From the NCBI GenBank assembly GCA_031273455.1, contig JAISRZ010000070.1:1-64000 (forward strand): 64,000 nucleotides of DNA, written 5' to 3'. The stretch comes from Deltaproteobacteria bacterium (lineage in GTDB: Bacteria > Desulfobacterota > Desulfarculia > Adiutricales > Adiutricaceae). Positions 8,435 through 17,660 of this stretch are shown here, in pieces. Position 1 is the first letter of the stretch, and every line of letters begins with the position of its first letter. The position numbers and the translations under genes are program-made. The notes under the pieces were generated by a model. The model ran no database searches and was not told the origin of the DNA. It worked only from the letters and a program-made list of their open reading frames with translations.

Positions 8435-9646
8435 TTAAAGCAAATCATTAAAAATAATAACATCAATTCTAGATAAATTATTATCAAAAAGGTAGCTTTT
8501 TATTTCATTAGCGTAAAAAGGATTTAAAATAACAATAAAATCAATCTTTGAAGATTTAATATCTGAAGGCGAAATTATTTTATGCGCAGTTTTACCTATA
8601 TATAAATTAGTTTTAACTGGGTTAATATCAATTAATGTAGAAAAATATGTTCTATCTACATCAAAAAAATTAACAAATGTATAACCTTTTGGCCCAGCTC
8701 CCCAGATAGCCATGTTTTTATTAATGCTAGCGATCTTTTTTAGTGAATTAGCGTATTTACTAAATAAAGAAGAAAAATGATTTTTTAAATCAACTTTTAA
8801 GTCTTTACCAGGCTTTATAAGATTACCATAGTTTTCAATGGCTTTGGCCACAACACATAAATTAATACCTGCAAAGTTAGGAATTACAGATCCTGAATCA
8901 AAACTTGAAATAATTGATTCTACATTAAAACCTGTTAAGCGTAATGCGTTAGTAAGGGAAAACTTGCTCCAATAAGCGCAATGCTCATAATATATATCGA
9001 AAATAGAATTATTATTAACTATCCAATCAAAATCTGGAACTTCAATATAAAGATAACTGTTTAAATCAAGACTATTCCGAAAAGATTTAAGAAATGATAT
9101 TGGATCCGTAATATGTTCGAAAACTTGCCTATTAATAATTGTATCTGGCTTTATTTCAATATCATTACTTGGATAATAAGACTTGACAAATCGAATATTT
9201 TTATCAGGTATATTTAACACACCTTCATAAGAAGTATCAAAGCCATATAACGAACACCCTTTAAGCTTTTCAGCTAATGTGTTTATATAAAACCCTTTAC
9301 CACAACCAACATCAATTATAGTAGAATTATCATTATAAACATTGCTTTTAATCAAATGTTCTATTTGATTATTTATATAAGAAACATAATACGGTGAATA
9401 AGTGAAATCAACACTATAACTTTCTGAATAATTAGTAGTATCAGGTTCAAATCTTGAGTTAAAAACAAGAGAGCAATTATCGCATAAAACGAGATTTATA
9501 TCACCTTTTAAACAGTTTTTAGCCTCTTCTGAAGTATTATAAAATATATTTTGTGTGGTAGGAATATTATTGATCTCAAAAATAGAATTATTTTTGACTT
9601 CTTCACCGCATAAAGGGCATTTATTTTGTAATAACGCTGTTGTCAT
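8435..9646 (-). CDS. SAM-dependent sugar C-methyltransferase, three-domain type
   Basis: The architecture matches NDP-sugar C-methyltransferases such as TylC3. An N-terminal zinc-binding domain has CPLC (about 10-13) and CDNC (about 55-58). A class I Rossmann domain with IIDVGCGKGFY binds SAM. The C-terminal domain, with MAIWGAGPKGYTFVNFF, is the third family domain. Such enzymes methylate a carbon next to the keto group of a 4-keto-6-deoxy sugar. With rfbF next door and rfbG nearby, the likely substrate is a CDP-4-keto-6-deoxyhexose (inference). At 403 residues the length is normal. The gene is far more AT-rich than the surrounding core genes, with many Asn, Ile and Lys codons, a sign of horizontal acquisition. 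Confidence 0.85.
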   Translation of the reverse strand: MTTALLQNKCPLCGEEVKNNSIFEINNIPTTQNIFYNTSEEAKNCLKGDINLVLCDNCSLVFNSRFEPDTTNYSESYSVDFTYSPYYVSYINNQIEHLIKSNVYNDNSTIIDVGCGKGFYINTLAEKLKGCSLYGFDTSYEGVLNIPDKNIRFVKSYYPSNDIEIKPDTIINRQVFEHITDPISFLKSFRNSLDLNSYLYIEVPDFDWIVNNNSIFDIYYEHCAYWSKFSLTNALRLTGFNVESIISSFDSGSVIPNFAGINLCVVAKAIENYGNLIKPGKDLKVDLKNHFSSLFSKYANSLKKIASINKNMAIWGAGPKGYTFVNFFDVDRTYFSTLIDINPVKTNLYIGKTAHKIISPSDIKSSKIDFIVILNPFYANEIKSYLFDNNLSRIDVIIFNDLL

Positions 9647-9711
9647 TATTCCATTTTCAATTATATTTTACCATAATTGTTAAGTTATTTAAGAATAGAA
9701 ACCTACCAAAC

Positions 9712-10488
9712 CTACCAAACTTTCCAAGGCGCGGCTCCGGTTCGCCATTGTTCTTCCAAGAACAACTTATCGCGCGGGGTGTCCATACATTGCCAATAAT
9801 CATAGTGCTTAAAAGCCCCTAATCGCTTTTCCGTAGCCAATACTGGCAAGACATCAGCCTCTAATGAACATTCATCGCCTTTAATATAGCCAAATAGAGA
9901 AGGGTTAGCCACCATAAATCCAGCGTTTATCCAACCTCCCGCTTCGGGTGATTTTTCCAGAAACCCCAAAACCTCATTATTTTGAGGGTCTAGATTTAAG
10001 ACTCCAAAACGACCGCCTAGTTGGATGGCGGTTAAGGTCAAAACTCCCTTAGCGCTCTGGTGGTAGTCGCGTAGTTTATACAAATCAACGTTACTGACCC
10101 CATCGCCATAAGTTAGGAAAAACGATTCATTGCCAACATAACGCTGGATCCTGGCCACCCGTCCACCGGTCATGGTGTTAAGGCCAGTATCGACCAAAGT
10201 GACTCGCCAGGGCTCAGATAAGTTATTAAGTATGTCTATCCGGCCATTATTCTTAAAATCAAAGGTAACGTCAGAACCATGAAGATAATAGTTAGCGAAA
10301 TAATCTTTAATTGTGTTAGCTAAATAACCACAGCAAATTATAAAGTCATTAAAACCAAAATGGCTATAATATTTCATTATATGCCAGAGAATTGGGTGGC
10401 CACCTATTTCTATCATCGGTTTGGGGATGCGATGAACATCCTCGGAAATCCGAGTTCCAAAACCGCCAGCGAGTATAACTATTTTCAT
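9712..10488 (-). CDS. rfbF: Glucose-1-phosphate cytidylyltransferase
   Basis: This enzyme makes CDP-glucose from CTP and glucose-1-phosphate, the first step of CDP-deoxysugar synthesis. The N-terminus KIVILAGGFGTRISEDVHR with IPKPMIEIGG is the nucleotidyltransferase signature. FLTYGDGVSNVDL carries the metal-binding Asp, and WINAGFMV with the C-terminal HYDYWQCMDTPRDK is specific to RfbF. Length (258) is normal. It is first in a minus-strand group with the methyltransferase and glycosyltransferase. Its product feeds RfbG, encoded at 4787-5905. Confidence 0.93.
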   Translation of the reverse strand: MKIVILAGGFGTRISEDVHRIPKPMIEIGGHPILWHIMKYYSHFGFNDFIICCGYLANTIKDYFANYYLHGSDVTFDFKNNGRIDILNNLSEPWRVTLVDTGLNTMTGGRVARIQRYVGNESFFLTYGDGVSNVDLYKLRDYHQSAKGVLTLTAIQLGGRFGVLNLDPQNNEVLGFLEKSPEAGGWINAGFMVANPSLFGYIKGDECSLEADVLPVLATEKRLGAFKHYDYWQCMDTPRDKLFLEEQWRTGAAPWKVW

Positions 10489-10789
10489 TTAATACCACTT
10501 TGGGATAGAAACAAAAACTTTGGCTTTAACTTTCTCCCCCGCCTTATAAGGTTAGGGGATTCCACATCAGTCCGCGCTATCTTGAGTCATCTTTAAGGAC
10601 TAAGACTTAACGCGCTCCTAATTTACCCGCGTTACCAAGAATTGCCACTCAGGTTTAATCGTAAACGCTTAATTGCCCTATAATACATCAAAACGTTATC
10701 ACTGTCAATTTTCAGAGCGAATTTTTTTATTTGAAATCGAAATAATTTAGACTCCCGCTAAAACCCCTTATCTCCAGCCGTAAGTTAGC
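10489..10789. other. Spacer between RND pump and rfbF
   Basis: About 300 bases with no gene. Both flanking genes are on the minus strand, so it should contain the end of the pump transcript and the promoter of rfbF. I could not assign either site with confidence. Confidence 0.4.
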
Positions 10790-13700
10790 CTAACTGGTTT
10801 GGCCTGGAGTTAGCTCGGTTTCCCCGGTAGTGACATCCACGGTTTTGCTGGCGGCGACTTCTTTTCGTAAATCGTCCTTAATAAAGAAAAGCTTATACAT
10901 CGCGGGAACCAAGAACAGAGTGATAAAGGTGGACGAGGTCAAACCGCCAATAACCGCTCGACCCAAGGGAGCTTGGGATTCCCCGCCTTCGCCAAAGCCT
11001 AAAGCCAAGGGAATAAGGCCCAGGATGGTGGTTAAAGTGGTCATCATGATGGGTCGTAGCCGCCGCCGACCGGTTTCCATCAAAGCTGGACCAACCGGCA
11101 TCCCATCCCGCCGCCTTAAAAGGTTAGCGTGATCCGTTAAGATAATGGCGTTATTGACCACAATACCGGCCAACATGATAACCCCGATAAATGAGTTGAT
11201 GTTAAAGGCCGTGTTGGTTAAGAAGTGACCCCAGACCACCCCGATAGCCCCAAAAGGCAGAGCGAACATGACAACTAAGGGTCCCTTTAGCTGCTCAAAC
11301 TGACAGGCCATAACCATGTACACCAGGAAGATAGCTAAAGATAGGACCATTATTAAGCCCTTAAAGGTCTTAGCCTGTTCCTCGGATTCCCCCACAAACC
11401 TATAGCTAAAGTCGCTACCCATGGGCAGCTTTTTTAGCTCAGCGTCAATGTCATTAATAACATCGCCCAAAGAGCGGTCAGTTAAGTCAGCGTTAAGGTT
11501 GACCACCCGAGTCTGGTTTTTCCGGGTAATGACTAAAGGGCTCGCCCCAGTGGTGGCGGTGGCCACGTTGGCTAAAATGACGCTCTGCCCCCGATTGTTG
11601 GTCACCGGCAACTTCATAATGGAGTCAATGGTCAGATTAGCCGAGTCCTTTAACTGGACCGTGATGTCGTATTCTTTGCCATCCTCCCGATAATACCCCG
11701 CCGTGGTTCCGCCAACCGCCGTCTTAATTAAAGCTGAGATAGCCGCCACGGATAAGCCCGCGTCCGCCGCCCGACCCCGGTCAATGGTGATCATCTCCTC
11801 TAATGAGGCGTCCTCATTGGAAAGGTAAACATCGGACACCCCAGGCACGGCGGCGATTATCTCTTTCATGGCCTTAGCCAACCGGGTCGATTCCTCTAAA
11901 TTATTGCCCCTTAGCTCCACTTGGATTCGGTCATTGCCAGAGCCAAAGGCCAAAAAAGACTGATCCGCTCTTAAACGGATAGTGGCCCCGGGTAAGTTAG
12001 CGAAACGAGTCCTTAAGACATCCAGGATCTCAAAGACCGACCTTCGCCTTTCCGCCACGGGTCTTAACCGCACGTCAATCTCGGCGTAGGCGCTGGTCCG
12101 ATTGTTCCGACCGCCCACGCCCCCCATGTCCGCGGCCATAGAAAGCGTTTCTGGCACTTCTTCGCGGATAACCGCCTCAATCAGCCGAACCGTGTCCGAG
12201 GTCGCCTCAACGCGGGTGCCAGGCTCCATGGTCACGACCACCTCAAAGGAGCTTTCATCGGTCCGGGGCAAAAACTCCGTGCCCATGCGCCGCCAAGGGA
12301 CGAGCGTTAAGGTCAAAAGGATTAGGGCGATTAAAACCACTAACCAGGGCCTGGCTAAAGCCCTTTCCAGCCACTTCAGGTAAGTCACCTCAACTATCTT
12401 AAAGTATCTAGCCCCAAAGCGCGGACGGCCAAAGGCTTTTTTAGTCCCATCCGCCCCCACGTTGTCTTTCAGTAGCTTACTGGAGAGCATGGGCACTAAG
12501 GTCTGAGCCACCAAGAGCGACAAAGTTAGGGTAAAGACGATGGTCCAGGTGAAAGGCCGGAAAATAACCCCAGCTAGATCTTGCAAAAAAATCATCGGCA
12601 AAAAGACCGATAAAGTCGTGAGGGTGCTAGCGATAATGGCCCCATTAACCTCCTCGGTCCCTTTAATGGCCGCCTCAGTGGGGTTAAGGCCAGCGCTCCG
12701 AAGACGGAAGATGTTGTCTAAAACGACAATGGCGTTATCCACCAGCATGCCCACGCCCAAAGCCAAGGCCCCCATGGTCACGACGTTTAAGGTCAGGCCA
12801 AAGAAGTACATGACCATGAAAGTGGGAATAATGGAGATGGGAATGGCTAAAGCTAGGACAAAGGTGCTGCGGATATTTTGCAAAAAGACTAAAATAACCA
12901 AAATGGCCAAGATCCCGCCCATAACAATGGACTCGGTGACCGTGGCTATAGCCCGCATAATGAAGACAGAGGTGTCCCTTAAAGAAAAAACCTGGACATT
13001 GGCGAAGGCTCGGTTAATCTCCTCCATGGCCCGGGTGGCGCTTTCCGCGACAGCCACGGTGTTGGAGCCAGACTGCTTAAAAACGCCCATAAACTGGCCT
13101 TCCTGGCCATTAATCCGGGTGATCCTCGTTACCCTAGCCCAACCGTCTTTCACGTCCGCTATGTCCGATAAACGGACCGGGGTGCCGCCTCTGGGTCGAG
13201 CGACCACGATCGAGCCGACCTCATCCACTGAGGTGAACTCGCCTTTGGTTCTAACGGCCACTGACAAGCGACCGCGGTCGATCTCCCCGCCAGCCTCAGT
13301 TAAGTTCTCATCGTTAATCAGCTTAACCAAGCCATAAAGGTCCAAGCCTAAAGCCTTAACCTTGGCGTCATCGACTTCCACGCGGATTTCACGGCTCAGC
13401 CCGCCAAACCCTTGGGCCGAAGCCACGCCTTGACTCCGCTCTAAACGGTAGCTTATCTCATCGTCGATGTAGCGTTTAAGGTCCACTGGGTGGAAATTGG
13501 AAGCCACGCCCAAGATCATGATGGGCCGAGCGGCGGTGTCAAACTTCTGCAGGACCGGTCGATCGATATCCTCGGGCAAACGGTTGATGACCCGGTCAAT
13601 CCGGTCGCGGATATCGTTAGTGGCTTCGTCGAGATTGACGCCCCATTCAAACTTAATGGCGATATTACTCGAGCCTTCCATGGAGGAGGAACTCATTTCC

Positions 13701-13933
13701 TCCACTCCGGGCACGGCCACTAAAGCCCTTTCCAAAGGTTTAGTGATCTGCTCCTCAACCTCGCCTGGGGCGGCGTTTTCGTAAGTGGTTCGGACCACGA
13801 TGACTGGCATGGTCAGTTCCGGCATGAGATCTAAAGGGATCATGCTTAAGGAAAAAACGCCCAAAACAACCAGGATCAAGACGACCATGGTGGTGAAAAC
13901 TGGGCGTTTAACCGCCGCCGCTGGCAGACTCAT
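10790..13933 (-). CDS. RND efflux transporter, AcrB/HAE1-like
   Basis: This is a proton-driven inner-membrane pump of 1047 residues, the standard size, with twelve expected membrane helices. The N-terminus, AAVKRPVFTTMVVLILVVLGVFSLSMIP, is typical, and two large periplasmic loops follow. The helix-4 motif reads GVGMLVDNAIVVLDN; E. coli AcrB has two Asp here, and the Asp-Asn form occurs in many other family members. Its start overlaps the stop of the adaptor gene by 4 bases, so the two form an operon. No outer-membrane TolC-type gene is present, so the exit channel must be encoded elsewhere. Substrates (drugs, bile-like compounds, solvents) cannot be told from sequence. Confidence 0.92.
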   Translation of the reverse strand: MSLPAAAVKRPVFTTMVVLILVVLGVFSLSMIPLDLMPELTMPVIVVRTTYENAAPGEVEEQITKPLERALVAVPGVEEMSSSSMEGSSNIAIKFEWGVNLDEATNDIRDRIDRVINRLPEDIDRPVLQKFDTAARPIMILGVASNFHPVDLKRYIDDEISYRLERSQGVASAQGFGGLSREIRVEVDDAKVKALGLDLYGLVKLINDENLTEAGGEIDRGRLSVAVRTKGEFTSVDEVGSIVVARPRGGTPVRLSDIADVKDGWARVTRITRINGQEGQFMGVFKQSGSNTVAVAESATRAMEEINRAFANVQVFSLRDTSVFIMRAIATVTESIVMGGILAILVILVFLQNIRSTFVLALAIPISIIPTFMVMYFFGLTLNVVTMGALALGVGMLVDNAIVVLDNIFRLRSAGLNPTEAAIKGTEEVNGAIIASTLTTLSVFLPMIFLQDLAGVIFRPFTWTIVFTLTLSLLVAQTLVPMLSSKLLKDNVGADGTKKAFGRPRFGARYFKIVEVTYLKWLERALARPWLVVLIALILLTLTLVPWRRMGTEFLPRTDESSFEVVVTMEPGTRVEATSDTVRLIEAVIREEVPETLSMAADMGGVGGRNNRTSAYAEIDVRLRPVAERRRSVFEILDVLRTRFANLPGATIRLRADQSFLAFGSGNDRIQVELRGNNLEESTRLAKAMKEIIAAVPGVSDVYLSNEDASLEEMITIDRGRAADAGLSVAAISALIKTAVGGTTAGYYREDGKEYDITVQLKDSANLTIDSIMKLPVTNNRGQSVILANVATATTGASPLVITRKNQTRVVNLNADLTDRSLGDVINDIDAELKKLPMGSDFSYRFVGESEEQAKTFKGLIMVLSLAIFLVYMVMACQFEQLKGPLVVMFALPFGAIGVVWGHFLTNTAFNINSFIGVIMLAGIVVNNAIILTDHANLLRRRDGMPVGPALMETGRRRLRPIMMTTLTTILGLIPLALGFGEGGESQAPLGRAVIGGLTSSTFITLFLVPAMYKLFFIKDDLRKEVAASKTVDVTTGETELTPGQTS

Positions 13934-15180
13934 ATGGAACTCCCAGCGGGGGCGTCCCTTTCGCCGGGGGTTTTATAGGACTGCCCGTCTTTTAAAAGGT
14001 GCTGGCCTAAAGTCACAACTGGGCCACCGATTGCCGGAACCCCCAGTAACTCCACCCGCCCGTTTTCCACTAAGCCAAGCTCCACCGGGATCTGCTTAAC
14101 CTTGTTGGTTTTAGGATCGGCCACGAAGATGACGTAACCTTCGGTCCGCCGAAAAGGCACGTCATGGTCCACCGACCAGACATCCACGCGCTCGTTAAAA
14201 ACAAAAACGACCTCCGCGAACATGCCAGGCTTTAGCTGTAGCTCAGAGTTAGCCACTTCCAGCTCCACTCGAGCTTGCCGGGTGTCCGCCGACAGGACCG
14301 GGGCCACTCTGACCACCCGACCGGAAAAGTCTTGACCAGGATAGGCTTCCGTTCTAATGGTGGCCTCTAAACCCGGGACTATCTTGGGGTAATCCTTTTC
14401 AATGACGTCCACCACCACTAAAAGGGGATCCAAAGCCACCAACTCCATAATCGCGGTGTTAGCCGTTATTAACTGACCCTCGTCCACTTGCCGGGAGCCC
14501 ACGTAACGGTACTCATCGTCTTTAGCCGACTCCTCTTGCGGCCAAACGGCGCTTAGACGGGTGTAAGAAAGCCTTAAAGCCGCGTCCGCTAGTTGGTTGT
14601 TAGCCGCGTCCAACTGACTGACGGCCACGGCTAGGCGGGCTTCAGACTGCCGTAAGCGGTTCTCCGCGGTCTCAAACTCCGAGCGGGTGACAATATTTTT
14701 TTTGGTTAAAGCGGCCTGTCTAGCCATATCGCTCTGGGCGAAGCGTAAATTGGCCTCGGCCTCGTTAACCTGAGCTTCGGCCAAACTAACGTTTAACTTA
14801 GCCCTATCTCGAGCTAAAACGTATTCCTCATCCTCTAAAGTGGCCACTAATTGGCCATTAGTTAGACGATCGCCAATATCAACGTAGATTCTCTTGATCT
14901 CGCCGCCCACCTTGGGAGAAACGCTAAAACGGTTGGGAGCGGTTAAAGTGCCGTAATAGAGCCCTAACTCGCGCATGTTACCGAAATAAGCTTGGCCCAA
15001 CTGCACATAAACAGTCTCGGCCTGACCGCCAGGCGGTTGGGGGCCAAAATGAGCCTCGCCATTGACTAAGCGAAAGACCGTTAGACCCGCCAAAATGATA
15101 ACAAAGCCGGTCAGCTTTTTATGGCTCCGTAAGAAGAGGAAAAATCTCAACAAAATTGAGGAAGATAGGAATTTAGTCAC
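13930..15180 (-). CDS. RND periplasmic adaptor (membrane fusion protein)
   Basis: The protein is 416 residues. An N-terminal membrane anchor (about 22-39) precedes a lipoyl-like half motif (VSPKVGGEIKRIYVDIGDRL), a long alpha-hairpin (about 110-190, with repeated Ala/Gln heptads), the returning lipoyl half (VGSRQVDEGQLI) and a beta-barrel domain (TIRTEAYPGQDFSGRVVRVAP). It links the RND pump to an outer-membrane channel. The start is GTG at 15180 with a weak ribosome site. It is first in the operon and overlaps the pump gene. The anchor looks like an uncleaved membrane segment rather than a lipoprotein signal, since no lipobox Cys is present. Confidence 0.9.
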   Translation of the reverse strand: MTKFLSSSILLRFFLFLRSHKKLTGFVIILAGLTVFRLVNGEAHFGPQPPGGQAETVYVQLGQAYFGNMRELGLYYGTLTAPNRFSVSPKVGGEIKRIYVDIGDRLTNGQLVATLEDEEYVLARDRAKLNVSLAEAQVNEAEANLRFAQSDMARQAALTKKNIVTRSEFETAENRLRQSEARLAVAVSQLDAANNQLADAALRLSYTRLSAVWPQEESAKDDEYRYVGSRQVDEGQLITANTAIMELVALDPLLVVVDVIEKDYPKIVPGLEATIRTEAYPGQDFSGRVVRVAPVLSADTRQARVELEVANSELQLKPGMFAEVVFVFNERVDVWSVDHDVPFRRTEGYVIFVADPKTNKVKQIPVELGLVENGRVELLGVPAIGGPVVTLGQHLLKDGQSYKTPGERDAPAGSSI

Positions 15181-15778
15181 ATTTAACCTGGTATTGTAAA
15201 TATACTACTAATTAAAATTTAAAATAGAAAGAAAAACCTAAACAAATTGAAAAAAATTTGTATAACAAAAACTAATACAGTGGGATTATTGATAAATTTT
15301 CAATTGTGTTCTGGCTTAGAGGGTTTGTATCGCGGAGGCTTGTTCCTTAAAGGAACGAGGTCCAAAATCAACAAAGAGAACCCACGCCATCCTTGCCTGG
15401 GTAACAAAAATGGATCAAGTATGGGCTAGGGTTAGTTGACGAAAAAAGTAAAATAGCCTTCAAGGGACAACCTCGCTTCCGGCATTATACCACATAAAAA
15501 TGAATAAAACCTAATGAAAAATCGTGGGGCTTTTGGAAAATTATAAAGAAAAATTATAACTGTCTGGATTGGCGCTCACCGTAATGGAGCGAATTATGGA
15601 TTTAAAATTTAAAAAATTTTAGTTAAAAACTTGTTTAATAGAAAAACTATTCAAGTATTTAATCTAACTTAATATTTAAAGTTAATAATGATTGAGGTTA
15701 TGGTTTTGGTCTCGGTCTGGTTGACCAGACGTCTTGAACCGAGCGAAAACAGAACGCTCTTTAAGTCCGCAGCTAAGC
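15181..15778. other. Spacer between RND operon and the insertion sequence
   Basis: This AT-rich non-coding sequence should hold the promoter of the minus-strand pump operon. Apart from the palindrome at 15342-15356 I see no clear element and no gene. Confidence 0.4.
15342..15356. promoter_or_regulatory. Palindrome upstream of the RND operon
   Basis: GTTCCTT-A-AAGGAAC is a perfect 7+1+7 palindrome about 160 bases upstream of the adaptor start. It could be an operator for a pump regulator, but no regulator gene is adjacent and the distance is long. Weak support. Confidence 0.2.
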
Positions 15779-15780
15779 TA

Positions 15781-15808
15781 TACTCAGCGTCAAAATGATT
15801 TTCCACTT
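15781..15808 (+). repeat. IS630-type left terminal inverted repeat
   Basis: Reads TACTCAGCGTCAAAATGATT and onward, matching the reverse complement of 17437-17464 at 27 of 28 positions. It is preceded by the TA target duplication. Confidence 0.92.
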
Positions 15809-15993
15809 CCACCCAGAAATCAGATGTCTCTGATTTCATCCGGTGATGTGACTTGCCGTCCTTTTTATGGCTGCCGCCTGAATAAAAAACAGTTTTGGAT
15901 CATTTTAAGGAGGAATTGACTTCCCTGCCACCCTGTTTAAGAACCGAAAAGCTTACTAGGAAATTTTTTAACTTGACATTCTCTTAAAAACAG

Positions 15994-16052
15994 CTTATCC
16001 TTGACAAGGTTCAAAAGTACGGCACCTTGAACCTTAATATATCAAGGATAAG
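15994..16052 (+). promoter_or_regulatory. Nested hairpin covering the transposase ribosome site
   Basis: CTTATCCTTGA (15994-16004) pairs perfectly with TCAAGGATAAG (16042-16052), and inside it AAGGTTCAA (16006-16014) pairs with TTGAACCTT (16027-16035). The 3' arm contains the AAGGATAAGG ribosome site 8 bases before the transposase ATG. A TTGACA at 15973-15978 with a weak TTATCC 16 bases later would start transcription inside the structure. Transcripts entering from outside would therefore fold and hide the ribosome site, while those from the element's own promoter would not. This guard against read-through is known for IS10 and similar elements; its action here is inferred. Confidence 0.7.
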
Positions 16053-16060
16053 GCAACATA

Positions 16061-17185
16061 ATGAAAAAATCGGATTTTCATTATCCCCATAAAGAGGTAA
16101 ATAAAAAATTAACAGTTGATAATAGCTATATAAAGGATATTATTATGGTTATTATTAATTTTTTAGCATGTTATGCTTCAGTAACAGTTGCTAAACAGTT
16201 AATAATTACTATATTTATTGCATTAAATGTAAATAACAATACAATTTCTCAAATTGTCAATGTTAGCACTCGGACAGTCCGCAATATTAAAAATAAAATC
16301 GCTTCCGGTGATATAGGCAATATCTTTTCCATTAAGAAAAATGGAAAGAAAAATGGAAGAAAAAGAAAATTAGAGCATATTAAACAAGATATTATCAATG
16401 AAATAGAAGCAAAAAATTATCATAATTTAAAACAAATAGTAAATATGATTGAAAATAAATTTAGTATCAAAGTCTCAGAAAGTACCGTAAGTAGATTTTT
16501 AAAATCAAATAATATTAAACGTTTGAAATGCGGCTCCTTTCCAGCAAAAGCGGATGTAAAAAAACAACGCGAGTTTTGCGAACATGTTTTGCTCCCTTTG
16601 ATTAAAAGAGCTACCTCTGGCTCCGTTAAGCTGTTGTTTATGGACGCTTCCCATTTTGTCATGGGCAATGATTATATCGGGTACGTCTATAGCAAGAGTC
16701 GGCGATTTATAACGACATTCTCGGGACGCATGCGGTATAATGTTCTTGGGGCGTTAGATTTTACAACAAAACAAATTACGACAGTGTCAAATGATACCTA
16801 TATTACGGCAACCCAGGTTTGTGAGCTACTCAAGAAAATTGCCGCGCTGTATGTAGATAAGCCTGTACATATAATACTTGACAACGCAAAATATCAAAAA
16901 TGCAAAACTGTTATTGAAACCGCTACACAACTTGGTATTAATCTGATATTTATACCACCTTATAGTCCAAATCTAAACTTAATTGAGAGATTTTGGAAAC
17001 ATGTTAAGAGCCAACTGAGTATAAAATACTTTGATAAATTTTCATTATTTAGTGAAACTATAGATAGCATCATTAATAATGCAGACAAAGATGATAAAAT
17101 AGTTCTCGACAGTCTTATTACTGGCAATTTGCAGCTATTTGATGATTTTGAATCAATTGACAATACAACATATATCAAAAAGTGA
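16061..17185 (+). CDS. IS630-family transposase
   Basis: The 374-residue DDE transposase cuts and joins the element ends. The N-terminal third is a helix-turn-helix DNA-binding region (NNNTISQIVNVSTRTVRNIKN and a second unit SESTVSRFLKSNNIK). The catalytic triad is visible as MDASHF (first Asp), IILDNAKYQ (second Asp) and PNLNLIERFWKHVK (Glu), with the family motif FIPPYSPNLN just before it. The frame is intact and length is normal. It is AT-rich compared with the host genes, consistent with foreign origin. Translation is probably limited by the hairpin directly upstream. Confidence 0.95.
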   Translation: MKKSDFHYPHKEVNKKLTVDNSYIKDIIMVIINFLACYASVTVAKQLIITIFIALNVNNNTISQIVNVSTRTVRNIKNKIASGDIGNIFSIKKNGKKNGRKRKLEHIKQDIINEIEAKNYHNLKQIVNMIENKFSIKVSESTVSRFLKSNNIKRLKCGSFPAKADVKKQREFCEHVLLPLIKRATSGSVKLLFMDASHFVMGNDYIGYVYSKSRRFITTFSGRMRYNVLGALDFTTKQITTVSNDTYITATQVCELLKKIAALYVDKPVHIILDNAKYQKCKTVIETATQLGINLIFIPPYSPNLNLIERFWKHVKSQLSIKYFDKFSLFSETIDSIINNADKDDKIVLDSLITGNLQLFDDFESIDNTTYIKK

Positions 17186-17359
17186 TTAAAAACTGCTAAC
17201 GCAATTTGACTAATAGTTTTTTAGCGTAAATATAATATTCATCTAAATAGTTTAAGAAAAAAAATAAATTGAAATGGTCATATCGCTATGACTTGAATTT
17301 TAATTTGTTGAGAATTTATTTCAATAACATTTTATAATTAATCATTACCTTCCGATACG

Positions 17360-17405
17360 GTCGTCACCATTTTTGGTCGCAACACATTTTTGTCGTCACC
17401 ATTTT
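17360..17405 (+). repeat. Subterminal direct repeats inside the IS right end
   Basis: GTCGTCACCATTTT occurs at 17360-17373 and again at 17392-17405, inside the right end of the insertion sequence. Such subterminal repeats can be extra transposase-binding sites. They are present only on this side as far as I can see. Confidence 0.5.
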
Positions 17406-17436
17406 ATACGACCCAAGGGTTTTTGTAGGCAAACAT

Positions 17437-17464
17437 AAGTGGAAAATCTTTTTGACGCTGAGTA
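17437..17464 (-). repeat. IS630-type right terminal inverted repeat
   Basis: This is the inverted partner of 15781-15808 with one mismatch at position 16 of the repeat. The TA target duplication follows at 17465-17466. Confidence 0.92.
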
Positions 17465-17660
17465 TAGAAAAAAGAGGGACTCCAAAAAGAGCGTAAAATA
17501 CAAATTTTTATGTTGTTTCCTCTTGACAACTCTAGATTAACTCGCTAAAATATATTACAATAGTTAATTGGAACGCAGATATTATTTTTGTTATTATTTA
17601 CGCCTATAGGGCATATCAATACATATTTTTAATTATGTATAATTTATTTAGGAAATACCT

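Larger units (their letters stand above)
15781..17464 (+). mobile_element. Complete IS630-family insertion sequence
   Basis: The element is 1684 bp. Its ends are inverted repeats of at least 28 bp (15781-15808 and 17437-17464) starting TACTCAGCGTCAAAA, with one mismatch. It is flanked by TA on both sides (15779-15780 and 17465-17466), the target duplication expected of IS630/Tc1-mariner elements. One intact DDE transposase gene is inside. It sits in the gap between the RND operon and a sugar-nucleotide gene and breaks no recognisable gene. The near-perfect ends and intact frame suggest recent arrival. Confidence 0.93.

Noticed and set aside
12540-13337. 265-residue plus-strand frame inside the RND gene
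   Set aside because: It is a shadow of the pump gene, with a composition typical of antisense reading and no domain.
15734-15919. 60-residue frame at the left end of the insertion sequence
   Set aside because: It crosses the terminal inverted repeat and the element boundary, has no ribosome site and no family resemblance.
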